A stretch of 64,000 nt of DNA, taken from assembly GCA_043228905.1 (NCBI GenBank), contig JBHGNT010000003.1, positions 12,152,001 to 12,216,000 of the forward strand. Direction: 5' to 3'. Positions 21,661 through 32,765 of the stretch are shown here, in pieces. Under the pieces are notes generated by a model. That model made no database searches. It was not told where the DNA came from and saw only the letters and a program-made list of their open reading frames with translations. Source of the stretch: Azolla caroliniana (lineage: Eukaryota > Polypodiophyta). Within the stretch, counting starts at the first letter, position 1, and every line of letters begins with the position of its first letter. The position numbers and the translations under genes are program-made.

Positions 21661-22213
21661 TTTCGTGAAATAGACAAGTTCTTGTTGGAGGTAGGATGGG
21701 TGCATGTAAATGCCTATGGGATGCCAAAGCAGAAGGCAGGCATCATCATTGATACCTTCGAAGGGTGCGCGGTTGATTGGGGGGTAATTACGGGACCAAT
21801 GTTACGAGAAGGCATGCATGCGTATCAACGCAGCAAAAAGCTAAGGCCAATCATGCAACAATATCGGATGATACTATTTCCACCCCGAGGTCTGCCCGCA
21901 CCATAGCCCAACAAACCCACATCGCCACCACGTTTCGCGAAACAGAGGTTAGCGGAGTTGGCTACCACAAAATGGGAAGATGAACCCCAATCTTCCCAGC
22001 CCAGCACACGGACAACACAGGGAGAACGGCCGGCAAGCAGGGAGTAAGCTCTGCATGAGCAGGAAGCCGAACAACACCAGGAAAACCCAAGGCCGAAACG
22101 GCGTAGGTTGGACAGGAAAGATGGGTGCGGATTAGTCAAAGACACAACCGCAGACAAAGACACAATTGCGGACACAAACACGACCACCTTGGTCGACAGT
22201 TCCGCAGCTACGG
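21661..22213 (+). pseudogene. Gypsy-1 accessory frame, part 2
   Basis: This continues the frame of 17706-18263 exactly, after subtraction of TRG-1 and one copy of its CATTC duplication. It reads REIDKFLLEVGWVHVNAYG and PMLREGMHAYQR, then reaches a TAG at 21904. Past that, Lys/Arg/Gln-rich and Thr/Asp-rich codons follow up to 22213, where Gypsy-2 is inserted. No family recognised. Confidence 0.6.
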
Positions 22214-22916
22214 TGTCGTGCCTTTCGGCTCTGGATCGTTGCGTGAGTCGGGTGGGAACCACTAAGGTTTTTGACTAGGAGGAAGAGGAATACAACTTAA
22301 GGCTAGTTATGAATAGTGGAAAGAGAAGTAAGATAACAATCTCGTGAATCCCACGAGTTTAGTGTATTTAAAACAATATTTAGATTATAAGAGTAATTTA
22401 GATGGCAAAATTCGTGAATCCCCCGAATATATTAGATTGATCAATCCTTGTATATTAATCAACAACCTTATACATATTTCTCTCCTCCTTATATAAAAAT
22501 GGAAGAGGCTAAGCATGGCTTCATGCTTTTTCACCAAAAGTGTCCATGCACACTAAATGTGCATGTGGTGCTTTGTCATTTCCTAAGTATAGGGCTCATG
22601 CACGCTAGATGTGCATGAGTCACTTTTAATGTCACGTGTAAATAAAATATTCACACCCTAAAGAATACATGATTTTTACCTCTTAATAAAGGTATGTGTA
22701 AATAAAGGTCTTATACGTATTAAATCTATATGTATAACACTAAAGATAAGTTATTACAATGGTAAACTTGGGTTTATCTATGTGGAGGTGCAAGGTTCGA
22801 ATCCTGCCCTATGCACGTGATAAATATTTTGATATATTATTTATTTATTTATATGTATCTAAAATCGGATATATTATTTTATGGTTTTCACGTAGTGTGT
22901 GGAATACACTACGACA
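22214..22916 (-). repeat. Gypsy-2 3' LTR
   Basis: Minus-strand LTR starting TGTCGTAGTG and ending GGCACGACA. Near its 5' end it carries an antisense tRNA-like block with a B box (GGTTCGAATCC on the plus strand, 22794-22804). It also carries two hairpin motifs on CTCGTGAATCCCACGAG (22342-22358) and TTCGTGAATCCCCCGAA (22411-22427). Confidence 0.92.
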
Positions 22917-23566
22917 CTCGCCCCCTCCGAACCCGCACATCCTCCGGTATGTGCCGAAGTTCTCGATTCCTCATATCTGTCTTCACCCAAGGCTTCCTCC
23001 GATTCTCCCCTTATGTCGACTATGAGTTGTAATTCACTTTCTTCGCTTCCCGCATCACCGTGGTCTTCGTCCGATTGCTCCTCGTTGTCGGCCTTCGCTT
23101 GGATCACATAGGGTTTGTCGTCAGTCCGCTTCTTGAAAATCTTCACCCGCTTCCCGGCTATAGGCACTCGTAGTATTGTTCCATCCAACTCGGACAGTCG
23201 GTACGTTCCGTTGTCAAAGACTTTCCGAACCTCGTATGGCCCAAACCACCTTTTCGCGAATTTCCGCATTGTTGTATGTTGATGGTCCAAACTACTGTCA
23301 TAGACGATCACCGAATCTCCTTCTTCAATCCTCCTCGGTCGTAGTCGGTGCTTTGTGTCGAACCGGCTTTTGTTCCGGAATCGTGCTTCTTGTTGTCGGC
23401 GTATTGCTTCCGCTATGTCTGCCGGTCTTCCCTCTAGTTGTTGTATCCGAACCGCTAGTAGTTCTTCCCGGCTCATCTCTTCCTTCCACGGTAGCACTGT
23501 CCATGTTGCGATCGCAGTTTCCGTCGGCATTACCGGTGCTTGTCCGGTCATGAGTTCTGCCGGCAT
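22874..23566 (-). pseudogene. Gypsy-2 integrase C-terminal part
   Basis: The continuation of the 23567-25639 frame after a TAA replacing an expected Tyr codon (VTG stop MPAELMTG). It contains a coiled segment (MSREELLAVRIQQLEGR), then the integrase C-terminal SH3-like region (RWFGPYEVRKVFDNGTYRLSEL) and an acidic tail rich in Glu and Ser. It runs through the polypurine tract into the LTR. No chromodomain is visible. The same C-terminal layout is seen in Gypsy-3 and Gypsy-5. Confidence 0.85.
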
Positions 23567-25639
23567 TTAACCGGTTACGGAACTATGCGTCGTCCGATCC
23601 GCCCATAGTGCATATGGAAGCATCTGCGGCCAGTCCTTCACCTTTCCATCGCATGCCTTCGCAAGTGCTTTCACGATCGGACTATGTCCTCGTTCGATTT
23701 TCCCGTTGGCCTCCAGATTGTATGCCGCTGTCAGCGATAACCGAACTCCATGTTTGGCGAAGAATCCCCTAGCTTTGTCCGAGTCGAGTTCTCCCCGGTC
23801 CGCAATCACTTGTCCTACGCACCCGTACCTGCAAAATACTTCCTCCAAAAGAAATTGGCATACCGCGGAACACGTTTTCCTCTGAAGCGCTCGACCTTCT
23901 ACTTGATGCGTGAGATCTTCCCGAGCTAATACCAAGTATTTCTTTTGTCCGATCCCGGTCGGCATGGCCACTTTGTCGACCATCCACTTGAAGTTGATTG
24001 TCAGTGAGAATGTCAGATGTAACTCATCTCGATGTCGAACCCCGGAGTAGACTTGACATTTCTCGCAGCTTTCTGTGAACTCCACGACATCTTTGTACAT
24101 TTTCTTCCACCAATATTTTTGCTTGATCTTTACAAATGTTGCCCATGTTCCTCGGTGTCCAGCCCAATCAGATTCGTGAAACTCGGACATTATCCAGTTT
24201 CGTTGCTCTTTTGTCCCAACTACTTGAAGTGGTATCCCATCCGGTCTTTTTGGCGCCCTCCATATTAATCCGTTTTCCAAGAAGAACTTTTGGATTTGCC
24301 TCTTCTTCCTTCGGATCTCGGCTCTTCTTCCTTTATCATTTGTTGAATCCTCGGCCTCTTGTAACATCTTTCCGATCATCAAGCTTTCTCCCTCGTATTC
24401 TTCTTCCCGGAATTCTCGGATTACGTTCACTCGGCATATGTGCTCCGACGCGAAGTAGTCTTCGGAAACTTCTTCATTATCTGATTCAGTTATGTCGTCT
24501 CCGAACCGAGCCCTTGATAACATATCCGCTACCGCATTGTCCTTCCCCTCGATGTGTCGAACCTCCGGATTAAGCGACTTGACATATGCAACCCACCTTA
24601 GCATAGCTACATCCGGTATCGTACAACACCGCATCATCCCGAGTATCGGAAGACAATCCGTCTCGATCACCACTTCGGCTCCGATCAAATAATCCCGATC
24701 TGATTTTATCGCCGACACGACTCCCCACAGTTCTCTTTTGACTTGTGCATATCCACGTTGCCTTTCGTTGAGAACCTTTGCTCCGAATCGGATCGGATAC
24801 CGCGAACCATCCGAGTCGGCTTGATTGATGACCCACCCGATACCGGTTGGACTTGTATCAACCGTTACTATGATCGGTTGGTCGTAGCTCGGCTTCTTAA
24901 GTGCTTCCGCCCTCCGAAGTGTCTTCTTCAATTTCTTCATGGCTTTGGTGTGTTCCGGTTTCCATTCAAATTTCTTACCTTTCCGCAACAAGTGGTAGAG
25001 CGGGTCCGCTATATGTGCATAGTGCGGAATCCATATGTGATAGAATGCACATGCACCAAGAAACCTTCGGACTTCGGATGTTGACTCGCATATTTCCTCC
25101 ATAGCTTGAATCGCATCGATCTTTGTTGATGACGGTCTTCGGCCGTAGGGCCCACATAGATGTCCGACCACCAATATTTCTTCTTGCCCGAATGCCAATT
25201 TCTCCCCGGAAAGTGTTAGGTGCACATCTTCTAGTTTTCGCAACACTTTCTTGCAATCATGAATATGGTTGACCACGAACTTTCGGCATCCCCGATCATC
25301 CATAGTCTCATCTTTTTCTTCTACCGCGCATCCTTTCATCGGAATGTCATCGAGGAACGGCATCGTTATCTCCGGAATGCAGTCTCGAAGCACCTTGTTC
25401 ATCGCGTTCATCATATGAGCAACCGAGTTTGTCTCTCCTTGTGGTAGTGTGCACATTCGGACTAATCCTATCAGTGTTCGCATGGTTGTGATGTCTCGGC
25501 TCTCCACGGCAAGTTGGAATTGGTCATACCCCGAGTATAGGTCTCCGATGGAGTATATCGCACGACCGGCAAAAGCTTCCGCAAATTCGTCCACTATCGG
25601 ACTGCCTCCCGAGTTCCGGATCGTGACCTTATTCACCGG
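23567..25639 (-). pseudogene. Gypsy-2 RT, RNase H and integrase core
   Basis: An open 689-codon frame. RT has LYSGYDQFQLAVE and the catalytic box FLDDIPMKG (about residues 93-101), giving F-x-DD rather than Y-x-DD. RNase H shows VTVDTSPTG, RELWGVVSA, ETDCLPILG and DNAVADMLSR. Integrase has the zinc region (SDWAGHRG, CEKCQVY) and the core with MVDKV, IADRGELD and NGKIERG for D, D and E. The domain order RT-RH-IN defines Ty3/gypsy. It joins the upstream frame in phase across one TAA (QDL stop PVNKVTIRN), where Gln is expected. The RT differs from the usual plant types. Confidence 0.9.
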
Positions 25640-26371
25640 TTACAAGTCTTGGATAAATCGGAGTGACCCATTCTTCTTCGGAACTGTAAACCATCGATTC
25701 GAGTACGGAGCAGTTGATGGCTCTAGAATCCCCATCGCCACCTTCTCCTTGAGCAAGTCAACGACTTTCGGAATATGCGCTCGTGGCACCGGAATCGGCT
25801 TCAGGTTCCACGGTACATGGTCAATCGTGAAGATCACCATCGGCTCCACTATTCTCGGATCGACGCACCCTATCTCCCTTGATGTAAATGCTAACGCTTT
25901 GCCGTGTTGCTCCAACATCTCGCGAAACCGTTCTTCTTCTTTTTGTAATAGGAACCCACCTCCACCGATCCGAAGTTTTTTTCGGGTCTCATCCGTGAAG
26001 GCATGTCCGATATCCACGGACTTCCGAAGTGTCGGATCTCTCGAGACTTCTTTCCTCTTTTGTTCGCTATCGGCGGGTAGTGGTCCCGCGACCGGTTTCA
26101 CCTTCTTCTCCACGGTCTTGTATTTCGTACTTACCATTGCTTCTTCTTTGTAGAGCGTATCCGGCTCCATTTTCGCAATGTTCTCGTACATCTCGACCGA
26201 TTCCACTGGGACTACCCGGTTTCCTTGGCTTTTATCTTCCGCAAGCTCTTCAAGTCGTTGTAGCGTGCTCCCATAGAACACTTCTTCGACTATCCCCACG
26301 ATTTCTTCATCTTCCTTTATTATTGATGCCGACCGCAACTTATCCTCCACTTGTCGGTATCCTTTCTTCAA
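25640..26371 (-). pseudogene. Gypsy-2 protease-RT linker and RT N-terminus
   Basis: A 243-codon frame that reads into the RT fingers with IPKVVDLLKEKVAMGIL, YSNRWFTVPKKNGSLRF and QDL. It is separated from the protease frame by a frameshift between 26506 and 26371, and from the RT palm by a single nonsense codon. Confidence 0.85.
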
Positions 26372-26505
26372 TCCTCCAGTTACGGTCGTGTACGTAGATG
26401 CCCCATCCGGACCGATTCGTACATGTTTTACTCCGAGAGTTTTCTTCCTATGTGGGGTATCAGGGCTTCTCGGACTATCACTTCCCCACTCTGCAACAGT
26501 CCGCT

Positions 26506-28023
26506 TTAAAAATCCATTCTCACTTGGGACAAGAGTTCCCTCTTGTTCCTTTGGTGATTTGCCGGCACCGTTAGGAATTGGACGGATTTCCCACCGTTTT
26601 GGCTCCGAATTCGCGCAAAAGCCGCACCGCTATCGAGCACCTTCGTCTCCATCCGTGATGCCGTGATAAAGGGTTGGCCGAGGATGACGGAATGTGAAAC
26701 CTCATCTTGCACGAAGAAATTTTGGTCGATCTCGACATCCCCGATCTTCACCGTCACATCCGGACAAGCCGCAAATAGATCTTCCGTTGCTTTGGTGGCC
26801 ATCCGAATCTTCCATCCATGGTTGGTGTTAATAGGCCACTTCCCCTTCCGGTAGAACTCATTGGACATCAAGTTGATCTCCGATCCATGATCAATCAAAG
26901 CTAGCATAGGTTCTTTGATGTTGCCGATTCGGACCGAAGTCTCCGTAGTCGCGCGTGCCCAATGTGGCCTTGTATAGTGAGAGTTCGGAATTTCGTCCTC
27001 CACTTCGGTATCGTTCATTAAAACGGTGTTCGCATTCACCCTTGGAGCATTTTCCTCCGTACTTTGTCTTTTTCGCTTCACGAGATCCACGAGAAGATCG
27101 TGGAACTCCTTCTTTGCTATTCCGAGTAGCTCCCGAAGCGAGAAATCTACCCGGCTATCCAAGATCCTTTCCTCAAACACTCTTTTCAAGTCGGTTTGTT
27201 GTTCTATGTCCGAGGCGAGCTTGAATGCCGGAGTCGCCTTTTCTTTTCCCTTACCTCTGGAGTTCCAGCTTTCTGGTATCTTCGATGGCCCGGCCGCATC
27301 CTCCGTGCATCGTCGTTTCTCGTCCACATACACCTTATGCAATTGACACAGGGCGTATACACTATTCTTGTCGACAGGGCACTCCCATCCCGTAGCTTCC
27401 CGGACGCCTTCTGCGGTGCTTCGGATCTCGTTGGAGTCGGTTTTCTCGGTGTTTTCTAGAACTTCCGGCCAAAAAGACGTCTTTGCTCTCGATGACTCCT
27501 CGACACATATTCCCGCGGTTGTCGCATAGTTGCTTCTTGCTGCCAATTCCTCCTCGAGCACCTTCTTCATGCCGCCTTTCCGGAAGTTCGGTCGGAGTGG
27601 CTTCCGAGAGTCCATCGAATGAATCCGGTTTCCCTCGTAGTAGATGAGATCCCGCCCTAGCGCCTCCTTATGCTCGTCGCAATCCCTCCGATCGTGTTCA
27701 GCGCTATCGCACCATATGCACCGTCGGTCCGTATACTTGGAGCTTGTGGGGCGGTCATCCGACTTCTTCACCATCGCGATCTTTAGATTCTCCATCTCCT
27801 TCAATAGTTGCTCCACCATAGATGCATCAATCCCCTTCTCGGTTGTAGTCTCCCGAGCCCTCGATTGATGGTCTTCCAATCCGGTTCTCGGTTTCAGAAT
27901 CGGTTCCGAACCCCTCTTTTCCTCGTTGGCAAGCCATTGCCCCCTCTTCGTGTATCGCGCAACGATATCCCGCATTCTTTCCCATGTTTCGGCGAGGCCA
28001 CTCTCCGTGGTCGTGTCCTCCAA
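26506..28023 (-). pseudogene. Gypsy-2 gag C-terminal part, zinc knuckle and protease
   Basis: A 505-codon frame in phase with gag, separated from it by a TGA at about 28030. A CCHC knuckle (C102, C105, H110, C115) is followed by a long linker and a retropepsin-like domain. In that domain the motif LALIDHGSEINLMS (residues 375-388) has DHG where D-S/T-G is usual. The catalytic Asp is kept. The sequence ends with TVPANHQRNKRE and a stop. Expected role: maturation of Gag-Pol. Confidence 0.85.
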
Positions 28024-28029
28024 GAGATG

Positions 28030-28548
28030 TCAGAGATCTTTCCGGTCCCGGACGTCCACGGCTCGCAAGAACATGATCACCTTGTTCGGTACGAGGATAG
28101 CTTGATCTCTCGCGGACAACCTCCCGAACCGGCTTTCGAATGCCGAAAACACATCAATGACCTTCAATCCCTTGTCCGGCATCTCCACCCAATCTTCGAA
28201 TCCCCTTCGCGTCGCCTTGGAGGAATCCTCGATGGCGAACGTCCTCTTTAGCTCTACTTCAAACGCCTCCCATGTCGGATTTTGCTGTCGTAGCCCATGG
28301 ATGCTTGCTTGAAGCCCGTCGGTCGCCACCCGGTTGAAGGACGTCACTTGCAGTCCTTCCGATATTCCGAACTGTAGCATCTCCGCCTTGTAGTCCCGAA
28401 GATACCGCGACACGTCTTTCCCGTTGAATTGCCCGTTTCGTTGCACGAGCCGCTCCACTGATGCCGCTATCTCCGACATCGCGCGTTGTTCTTGTAGCAT
28501 GCGCTCGAACATCATCATCATGTTGCTAGCCTCCGGTTGATTTTCCAT
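28030..28548 (-). pseudogene. Gypsy-2 gag N-terminal part
   Basis: A 172-codon frame with ATG at 28548 and a stop after KDL. Met-rich start (NMMMMFERML), then VSRYLRDYKAEML and a capsid-like helical region up to VIMFLRAVD. It is clearly homologous to the first ~165 residues of the TRG-2 ORF. Role: structural Gag of the virus-like particle. The in-frame TGA may be a mutation or a site regulating Gag-Pol readthrough; I cannot tell. Confidence 0.85.
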
Positions 28549-28565
28549 CTCCTTGCCACCCGGTG

Positions 28566-28584
28566 CTTCACTTCGGGTTCACCA
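28566..28584 (-). other. Gypsy-2 primer-binding site
   Basis: On the minus strand, TGGTGAACCCGAAGTGAAG starts four bases after the LTR. TRG-2 has the same site with one change (49597-49615 region). The complement ends in CCA, as a tRNA 3' end should; which tRNA was not determined. Confidence 0.65.
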
Positions 28585-28588
28585 ACTG

Positions 28589-29292
28589 TGTCGTGCCTTT
28601 CGGCTCTGGATCGTTGCGTGAGTCGGGTGGGAACCACCGAGGTTTTTGACTAGGAGGAAGAGGAATACAACTTAAGGCTAGTTATGAATAGTGGAAAGAG
28701 AAGTAAGATAACAATCTCGTGAATCCCACGAGTTTAGTGTATTTAAAACAATATTTAGATTATAAGAGTAATTTAGATGACAAAATTCGTGAATCCCCCG
28801 AATATATTAGATTGATCAATCCTTGTATATTAATCAACAACCTTATACATATTTCTCTCCTCCTTATATAAAAATGGAAGAGGCTAAGCATGGCTTCATG
28901 CTTTTTCACCAAATGTGTCCATGCACACTAAATGTGCATGTGATGCTTTGTCATTTCCTAAGTATAGGGCTCATGCACGCTAGATGTGCATGAGTCACTT
29001 TTAATGTCATGTGTAAATAAAATATTCACACCCTAAAGAATACATGATTTTTACCTCTTAATAAAGGTATGTGTAAATAAAGGTCTTATACGTATTAAAT
29101 CTATATGTATAACACTAAAGATAAGTTATTACAATGGTAAAGTTGAGGTTTATCTACGTGGAGGTGCAAGGTTCGAATCCTGCCCTATGCATGTGATAAA
29201 TATTTTGATATATTATTTATTTATTTATATGTATCTAAAATCGGATATATTATTTTATGGTTTTCACGTAGTGTGTGGAATACACTACGACA
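28589..29292 (-). repeat. Gypsy-2 5' LTR
   Basis: A 704-bp partner of 22214-22916, with a few substitutions and one indel near 29142. It holds the same B-box block (29170-29180) and hairpins, and ends at the ACGG duplication. Confidence 0.92.
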
Positions 29293-29296
29293 ACGG

Positions 29297-31148
29297 AGCC
29301 CAACACCACTTTCGAAATAATCCGAGAACCATGGCCGATCATTATGGCCCAGTCACAATGGGGGAAAGGAGTGTTTACGGCGGAAAGTGAGTTCTTGAAG
29401 TATCCGGACATTCCAGACACAACCTATGAATTCGACGCACTTTTACAGTTTGGAACTACGTACGAACTCATGAAATTTTTGGTGACGCAACAAATAAAGG
29501 TCTCACAACGGATGGCCGAGGAGCACGCGGAAGAACAAATGATTGAGCGCGCTAACAAGAACGGTGGAAAGCGAGGATGAGGGGCCGCTGGCTAGAGTAG
29601 GCAGACAACAGAATGTCGGTATACGCAAAATGGGAATTGAACTACCGCCATTAAATGCGGCCCTCGTCGAGTTTCATTGGGAACTGGCTAAGGTTAGTAT
29701 CGGAACCAAAGATATGGCGATTAAAAACAAAAATGTTTGGAAGACGGTTAAATAGACCCAAGCTGAGCTACAAAAGGCCAATGAACGCATCACAGAGTTG
29801 GAACAGAACGCAACTACGGCGCAACAGGAATCTTGACCAACATACAACACCGCCGAGGCCCAGTTCCTAAGAGAAGAGGTTGAAGCCCAGATCGCCATCG
29901 CCTCAAAAGAAAAAAAGGTTGTGCAGCTAGTGGAATCCGAGATTGACCGCCTCCGCTCCAAACTCCACCAATCCTCCGACAGAGAAAAGGACATCTGGGC
30001 CAAAGGCTCAAAGGCAATGAAGGCCCTTGAAGAGAAACTTGAAGCAGAGGCAGTGGCGCACACCCACACGAAAGAAGAAAACACCAAACTACGGGAGGAA
30101 GCCCAAAAGTCGGCAACGACGATCACAAGACTCCGGGCGTTATTGGAAAAGAAGAAAGCGTGGTACGACAAGCATCTCGTACGGGAATAGGAGGTGCGGC
30201 AGCAGGTCGAAATTCGCCTGAACAATGAAATGGACCGGCTAGAGGAATTACACTTGAAGGAATCTCAAATATGGGCAGGAATGAAGAGAAATTATGAGGA
30301 AGCGGTTGTGGTTAGGAAGCAAGAAATCAAAAACCTCAAGAAAACCCTGGAAGAAGTGCAAAACCACTGGCAAGTAATAACCGACAATGTGCGCATACTT
30401 CTTCAAACAAATCGGGAGAGGTTTATGGCGCAATTACAAGCGGCGCTAGACAAAGGCTGGATGGCGTGGGCAACACAAGCGGCGGAGTTTCATACCTATT
30501 GGGCAGACTGGGAGAACCATAGGAAAGACGACCGAGGTTTCTACAAACTCAATGAGGAAGGCATTGCGGCAGTACGCGAGGATTTAGCGCAGGATTATCG
30601 CATGCTAGCAGACTAGCATTCCGAAAGAACTCCCGCAACTACTGGACGATTTCGACGAAAGTCAGGAGGATATGTTTCACCGAATCATGCAAGCAAGTAG
30701 CATACGGCCAAGCGCGGAGCCCATCACGATACCAAAAAGTGATACTGCCGAACAGGAGGAACCTCAGCTCCACTTCACCGGAGATAACAACTACGGTAGG
30801 TAGCACGCGACAAAGAGCGGAGCCCATTGTGATACCACCGAACAGGAGGAACCTCAACCTAATTCACCAGAGAGAACAACTACAGCCGGCAACACTGAGG
30901 AAGTTACGGACAGGATAGAGCCTCAGCCTACCGAGAGCCCGTAGATGGAAGAGCTAGCCACAGTAGAACGGAATGAGCCAGTAGAGCCCGGTCCGCGCAC
31001 ACAAGGAGATGTTAACGCCATGGAAAGCCCCACCGAGCAAGTACAAGACATGCAACCGCGCAACGACGCGCCTACAGACACTATGTCGTCCCCGTACCAG
31101 TACATCGGAGCGAAACCAAACATCTGGGCTATTTTGGAGGAAGAATAA
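29297..31148 (+). pseudogene. Gypsy-1 accessory frame, part 3, with coiled coil
   Basis: The frame of parts 1 and 2 continues in phase at 29297 once Gypsy-2 and its 4-bp duplication are removed (LKYPDIPDTTYEFDALLQFG), to 29580. The frame then shifts, and 29543-30616 reads as one long helical region with three stops (29753, 29834, 30188). The region is rich in Glu, Lys, Gln and Ala with heptad spacing (ERITELEQN, RLRSKLHQSS, KKTLEEVQNHW), so a long coiled coil is likely. A Glu/Pro-rich tail with a repeated EQEEPQ motif follows to 31148, where a polypurine tract begins. Function unknown; a structural or tethering protein is a guess. Confidence 0.6.
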
Positions 31149-31153
31149 AGGGA

Positions 31154-31664
31154 TGGGTCCGACGTGCCATGGCACTGTCCCATAGGCGTGCCAGGTGTTG
31201 TCCGTCGGAATAGTAACCGACGAACAGAAGCACAGAAGCATTATAATATAGTAAAGCGTTAAGAAACGCATGTAACGGTTCACGCGGGAAGTGTGAACGG
31301 CTAAAAGCCCTGTGTATATAAAGGGCAAAAATCCTCTATAAGAGGTAGCGTGTAATTTTGGTGCATAGAGAGTTTTTCCTAATAGAATACTATCTTCTCT
31401 GATCTCTGTGCATATATGTGGTTTTATCTCCTACGTTCTTTGTTTCTCTGTTGCGTACTGTAAATCGTAAGGGTGTAGGTGTAAGTGCGGTTACTAGTGC
31501 ACTTCCTAAGGAGTTCGGTTATAGCCGTCTCCCTTATACACTACTAGGATACAAGTGAGTATCCCATTACGATTTATAGTACGACGGTTCCATTCCTTGT
31601 AGCATAGTCACCTTGAGGTCTACGTCGAAGGACTGAGCGTAGACAGTGTTCCTAATCGGTAACA
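31154..31664 (+). repeat. Gypsy-1 3' LTR
   Basis: The start TGGGTCCGACG follows a purine run (AGGAAGAATAAAGGGA), and the end is near GGTAACA, where minus-strand copia integrase begins. A TATA box TATATAAAG lies near 31314. No partner LTR is present, so both ends are estimates. No similarity to the TRG-1 LTR was seen. Confidence 0.65.
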
Positions 31665-31669
31665 TCCGG

Positions 31670-32461
31670 TGACTCCATTTTGTTGGGGTGTGTGTCGGCA
31701 TGAGAACTCTCTCCGAATGCCTTCACTTTGGAGGTAGGAGGTGAACTCGTCAGAGAAGTACTCCTTGCCTCCATCCGATCGTAGGCATCGAATGTGCCGA
31801 CAGGTTTCTTTTTTGACTTGACGCTTGAGCTTTTGGAAGTGGGAGAGCACTTCGCTTTTCTTCTTCATCGGGTAGATCCACGTGTAGCGGGAGTTGTCGT
31901 TGATGAAGGTTACATAGTATCGGCATCCGCCGATCGCCGGCGTTTGAGCCGGTCCCCATACATCCAAGTGTCTGACGTCGAGGAGCCCTTTGCTCGTGTA
32001 GCTCTCCTTCGGGAATGGGAGTCGATGTTGTTTAGCGAGTTGACATGATTCGCATACTCGGTGGACTCGTTTTGACTCGAATGTCGGAAGTCCGATGACG
32101 AATCCCTTGGTTTGCATTGCTCGAAGTCGTTGGAGGTTTATGTGGCCAATTCTCTTATGCCACAACTCGATGCTTGTCTCGGTTTTGAGACCTTTGGCAT
32201 ACATTGCCGATTTCACCTCGTTCGAATCGAGGATGAACATTCGGCAGTCTCTTCGCCCCTTCGCTATGAGTCGGCCATCTTTCTCGATGAAACAACCTTC
32301 GTTGTTGAAGCGAACTAGCATGCCTTGCTCCACGATTTGGCCGACCGAGACCAAATTCTTTGTTATTGTGGGCACGTGCAAGACATTCTTCATGCAAGTT
32401 TGCTCCCCTTCTTTCCCGAATGGGACATTGCCGATGTGCCAAATGAGATGCATGGTGTCGT
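31670..32461 (-). pseudogene. Copia-6 fragment: GAG-pre-integrase and integrase core
   Basis: A long open frame (31620-32453) on the minus strand. It has NVLHVPTITKNLVSVGQ, LWHKRIGHINLQRL and CESCQLAKQH (the HHCC zinc motif), then the integrase core with DVWGPAQ, YYVTFINDNSRYTW, LRSDGGKEY and HTPQQNGV. It is cut just before the catalytic Glu by the Gypsy-1 LTR and on the other side by the Copia-7 LTR. The first core Asp lies in RHLDVWGP. No gag, RT or LTR of this element was found nearby. It differs in lineage from Copia-1 to -5. Confidence 0.85.
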
Positions 32462-32751
32462 TGTTGAATACAAATGTATAATGGACGTATTCACACTATC
32501 CTCTTAGAGAGCCCAAGTTTGGGTTATTTCTGTAAATAACATAAAGGGCAGAACCTTTTGTAAGTTTTTAGTTGTTCATTTGTTGTAGTTGTTGCCCTTT
32601 TAAGAATATAGATATATTCTTTGTGCCTCTCGCTCGCTCTCTCTCTCTCTGTGCGTCTTTGTTCTTGCCTTTCTCATACGCAGGTATTTCTTCCTCACAG
32701 TTTCATACTGTGTGATCTCTTCCGCACTAACGGCCTTGTTCATCCCCTACA
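32462..32751 (+). repeat. Copia-7 5' LTR, TATA-deleted
   Basis: A 290-bp LTR starting TGTTGAATACAAATG and ending CCCCTACA. Compared with the 322-bp 3' LTR it lacks about 33 bp after CATAAAGGGCAG, which in the 3' LTR contains the TATA box (CTATATAAAGTG near 37160). A CT run lies at about 32635-32650. Confidence 0.88.
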
Positions 32752-32765
32752 TTTGGTATCAGAGC

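Larger units (their letters stand above)
22214..29292 (-). mobile_element. Gypsy-2, nearly complete Ty3/gypsy element
   Basis: LTRs lie at 22214-22916 (703 bp) and 28589-29292 (704 bp), almost the same in sequence. The flanking duplication is ACGG (22210-22213 and 29293-29296), 4 bp rather than the more common 5. On the minus strand come a PBS (TGGTGAACCCGA at 28566-28584), gag, zinc knuckle, protease, RT, RNase H, integrase, then a polypurine tract GGAGGGGGCGAG. Coding is broken by only about three nonsense changes and one frameshift, so it is fairly young. Relatives in the window are Gypsy-3, Gypsy-5 and the non-autonomous TRG-2. Confidence 0.92.
14728..31664 (+). mobile_element. Gypsy-1, Tat-like Ty3/gypsy element with long 3' accessory frame
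   Basis: The order is protease-like domain, RT, RNase H remnant, integrase, then a long region after integrase, then a 3' LTR (31154-31664). The 5' LTR and gag are missing because the element is fused to Copia-5 at about 14728. The post-integrase region is split by TRG-1 (18264-21655) and Gypsy-2 (22214-29292). RT of the QQRRYRMNPNYA type is typical of the Tat/Athila branch (family knowledge). Coding after integrase but before the 3' LTR also occurs in that branch. Confidence 0.8.

Noticed and set aside
28024-28032. A programmed stop-codon readthrough between gag and pol of Gypsy-2
   Set aside because: The in-frame TGA could serve this, but the element has other nonsense changes and no readthrough context could be shown from one copy.
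23176-28251. Several plus-strand frames over Gypsy-2 (for example 25449-26153 and 27808-28251)
   Set aside because: They are antisense shadows of the gag-pol frames, with no domain of their own.
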